Source: JAZKFT01 sp965246935
Lineage (GTDB): Bacteria > Bacteroidota > Bacteroidia > Chitinophagales > Chitinophagaceae
NCBI GenBank assembly: GCA_965246935.1
Contig: CBDFGC010000008.1
Span: 1 to 64,000, forward strand
Length of the DNA: 64,000 bases
Direction: 5' to 3'
A model generated the notes under the pieces. That model saw only the letters and a program-made list of their open reading frames with translations. It had not been told where the DNA came from and made no database searches. Shown piece by piece: positions 63,150-64,000 of this stretch. Position numbers and translations under genes: made by a program. Positions within the stretch are counted from its first letter, which is position 1. The number at the start of each line of letters is the position of its first letter.

Positions 63150-64000
63150 ATGGAAAGTCAGTTAGCAACATTGCAGCTTGCACTGGAAGGCAGTTTATTT
63201 TTCAACGAAACGGCTTACCACCAGGGCCAGTTACAGGCTTATTCCACCGATGCTTCCGTGTACCAGGAAAAGCCGCTGGCCGTGGCCATTCCCAAAAACG
63301 AAGCGGATATTGCCACACTGGTTCAGTTTGCCCGGCAACATACAATCACCCTTATTCCCAGGGCAGCCGGTACTTCACTGGCCGGGCAGGTAGTTGGCAG
63401 CGGGCTGGTAGTTGATATTTCTAAACATTTTAATAAGATCATCGAAGTAAATGAGGTTGAGCGATGGGTTAGGGTACAGCCAGGGGTAATCAGGGATGAT
63501 TTGAATGCGTACCTGAAACCCTTTGGCCTCCTGTTCGGCCCCGAAACATCTACTGCCAGCAGGGCGATGATTGGTGGTATGGTGGGTAACAATTCCTGCG
63601 GTCTGCATAGCATTGTCTGGGGTGCCGTACGTGATCATATTAGGGAAATAAGAGCAGTGCTAAGCGATGGTTCTATTGCATTTATCAATCATACGAATTT
63701 ATCAGGCAGTACAGATAATCCATTGCTGAATGAAATAATGGAACGCCTGTTTCACCTGCTCGGTAATGAGCGCAACCAGGCAACCATTAACCGTAATTTT
63801 CCAAAAAAAACAGTTGTACGAAGAAACACCGGCTATGCGTTGGACAGCCTGCTGAACATGCAGCCATTTACGCCGGACGGAGAAGCTTTTAATTTGTGTA
63901 AACTGATTGCCGGCTCCGAAGGAACACTCCTTTTTATAACAGAAGCGAAGCTGGGCCTGCTACCATTGCCGCCTGCAAATTCAGTGCTTGTTTGTGTGCA
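63150..64000 (+). CDS. FAD-linked oxidase (D-lactate/glycolate dehydrogenase-like), cut by window end
   Basis: The frame opens at ATG 63150 (MESQLATLQLALEG) and runs without a stop to the edge. FAD-binding motifs are PRAAGTSLAGQVVGSGLVVD, RVQPGVIRDDLN, FGPETSTASRAMIGGMVGNNSCGLHS and GSEGTLLFITEAKLG. These are type-4 FAD domains of D-lactate, glycolate and 2-hydroxyglutarate dehydrogenases, many fused to an Fe-S domain. It overlaps no other gene and follows RraA by 5 bp, suggesting that the RraA product or a derived 2-hydroxy acid is its substrate. The C-terminus is not visible. Confidence 0.88.
   Translation, partial: MESQLATLQLALEGSLFFNETAYHQGQLQAYSTDASVYQEKPLAVAIPKNEADIATLVQFARQHTITLIPRAAGTSLAGQVVGSGLVVDISKHFNKIIEVNEVERWVRVQPGVIRDDLNAYLKPFGLLFGPETSTASRAMIGGMVGNNSCGLHSIVWGAVRDHIREIRAVLSDGSIAFINHTNLSGSTDNPLLNEIMERLFHLLGNERNQATINRNFPKKTVVRRNTGYALDSLLNMQPFTPDGEAFNLCKLIAGSEGTLLFITEAKLGLLPLPPANSVLVCV

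Overview
The window reads as two different bacteria joined at about position 48,020. Positions 1 to about 48,020 are cyanobacterial. The octamer GCGATCGC (HIP1) is scattered through them, and the genes include typical cyanobacterial ones: an HCF164/TxlA-like thylakoid thioredoxin, a NIL-ferredoxin, an McdAB-like carboxysome positioning pair, a solo CIRCE-controlled groEL and the urtABCDE urea transporter. The filamentous or Chroococcidiopsis-like cyanobacteria are a reasonable guess, but the sequence does not fix the genus. From about 48,022 to 64,000 the DNA is Bacteroidota-like, probably Chitinophagaceae. I see no HIP1 there, the secreted proteins end their signal peptides in AQ, and the genes form a polysaccharide/uronate utilisation cluster. 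The join runs from a truncated Rieske oxygenase into a 5'-truncated IS110-type transposase. A chimeric assembly of a cyanobacterium and a companion bacterium is the simplest explanation.

Cyanobacterial part, left to right. 1-7.1 kb: a LysM/M23 peptidase, a frameshifted HtrA/Deg protease, and a leftward DUF4129-DUF4350-MoxR-DUF58 operon with a decayed TPR gene inserted. 7.3-11.9 kb: an FAD monooxygenase, a complete ECF-type vitamin/metabolite transporter (S, T and a fused double ATPase) and a DUF2243 membrane protein. 12-15.9 kb: a defence/stability island with a VapBC-like pair, a BrnTA pair, a coiled-coil membrane protein and a broken GmrSD-type (DUF262/DUF1524) gene. 16-26 kb: an isoprenylcysteine-methyltransferase-like membrane protein, an SDR, MurG, a broken Uma2 gene, McdAB-like genes, thioredoxin, ferredoxin, DUF3616, CHAD and DUF6572 genes. 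26-31.8 kb: groEL, a TrpXYZ-like ABC importer and a gamma-glutamylcyclotransferase. 31.8-35.4 kb: phnDCE (phosphonate/phosphite class). 35.7-40 kb: a UBP zinc finger, an MFS exporter, LtrA and a Ser/Thr kinase. 40-48 kb: a nitrogen-salvage block of urtABCDE, puuE (allantoinase) and uraD (OHCU decarboxylase), with a divergent Rieske oxygenase that may act in purine oxidation.

Bacteroidota part. After the transposase remnant and a REP-like repeat patch come secreted proteins. These are a beta-propeller protein resembling oligogalacturonate lyases, two paralogous clan GH-A (GH39-like) hydrolases, a heparinase II/III-family lyase and a DUF4861 protein. They are followed by a sodium/solute symporter, uronate isomerase, an SDR of the fructuronate reductase type, an RraA-like protein and an FAD-linked oxidase cut by the window end. 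Together they suggest breakdown of a uronic-acid-containing polysaccharide outside the cytoplasm, uptake of the uronate and its isomerisation and reduction. Intergenic gaps hold large structured repeats, including two related ~340-nt elements whose closing stem differs in sequence but still pairs.

Five cyanobacterial genes (HtrA, TPR, GmrSD, Uma2, Rieske) are interrupted by indels. Three become normal again by removing one base, so either base errors or real decay is possible. No tRNA, rRNA or CRISPR array was recognised.
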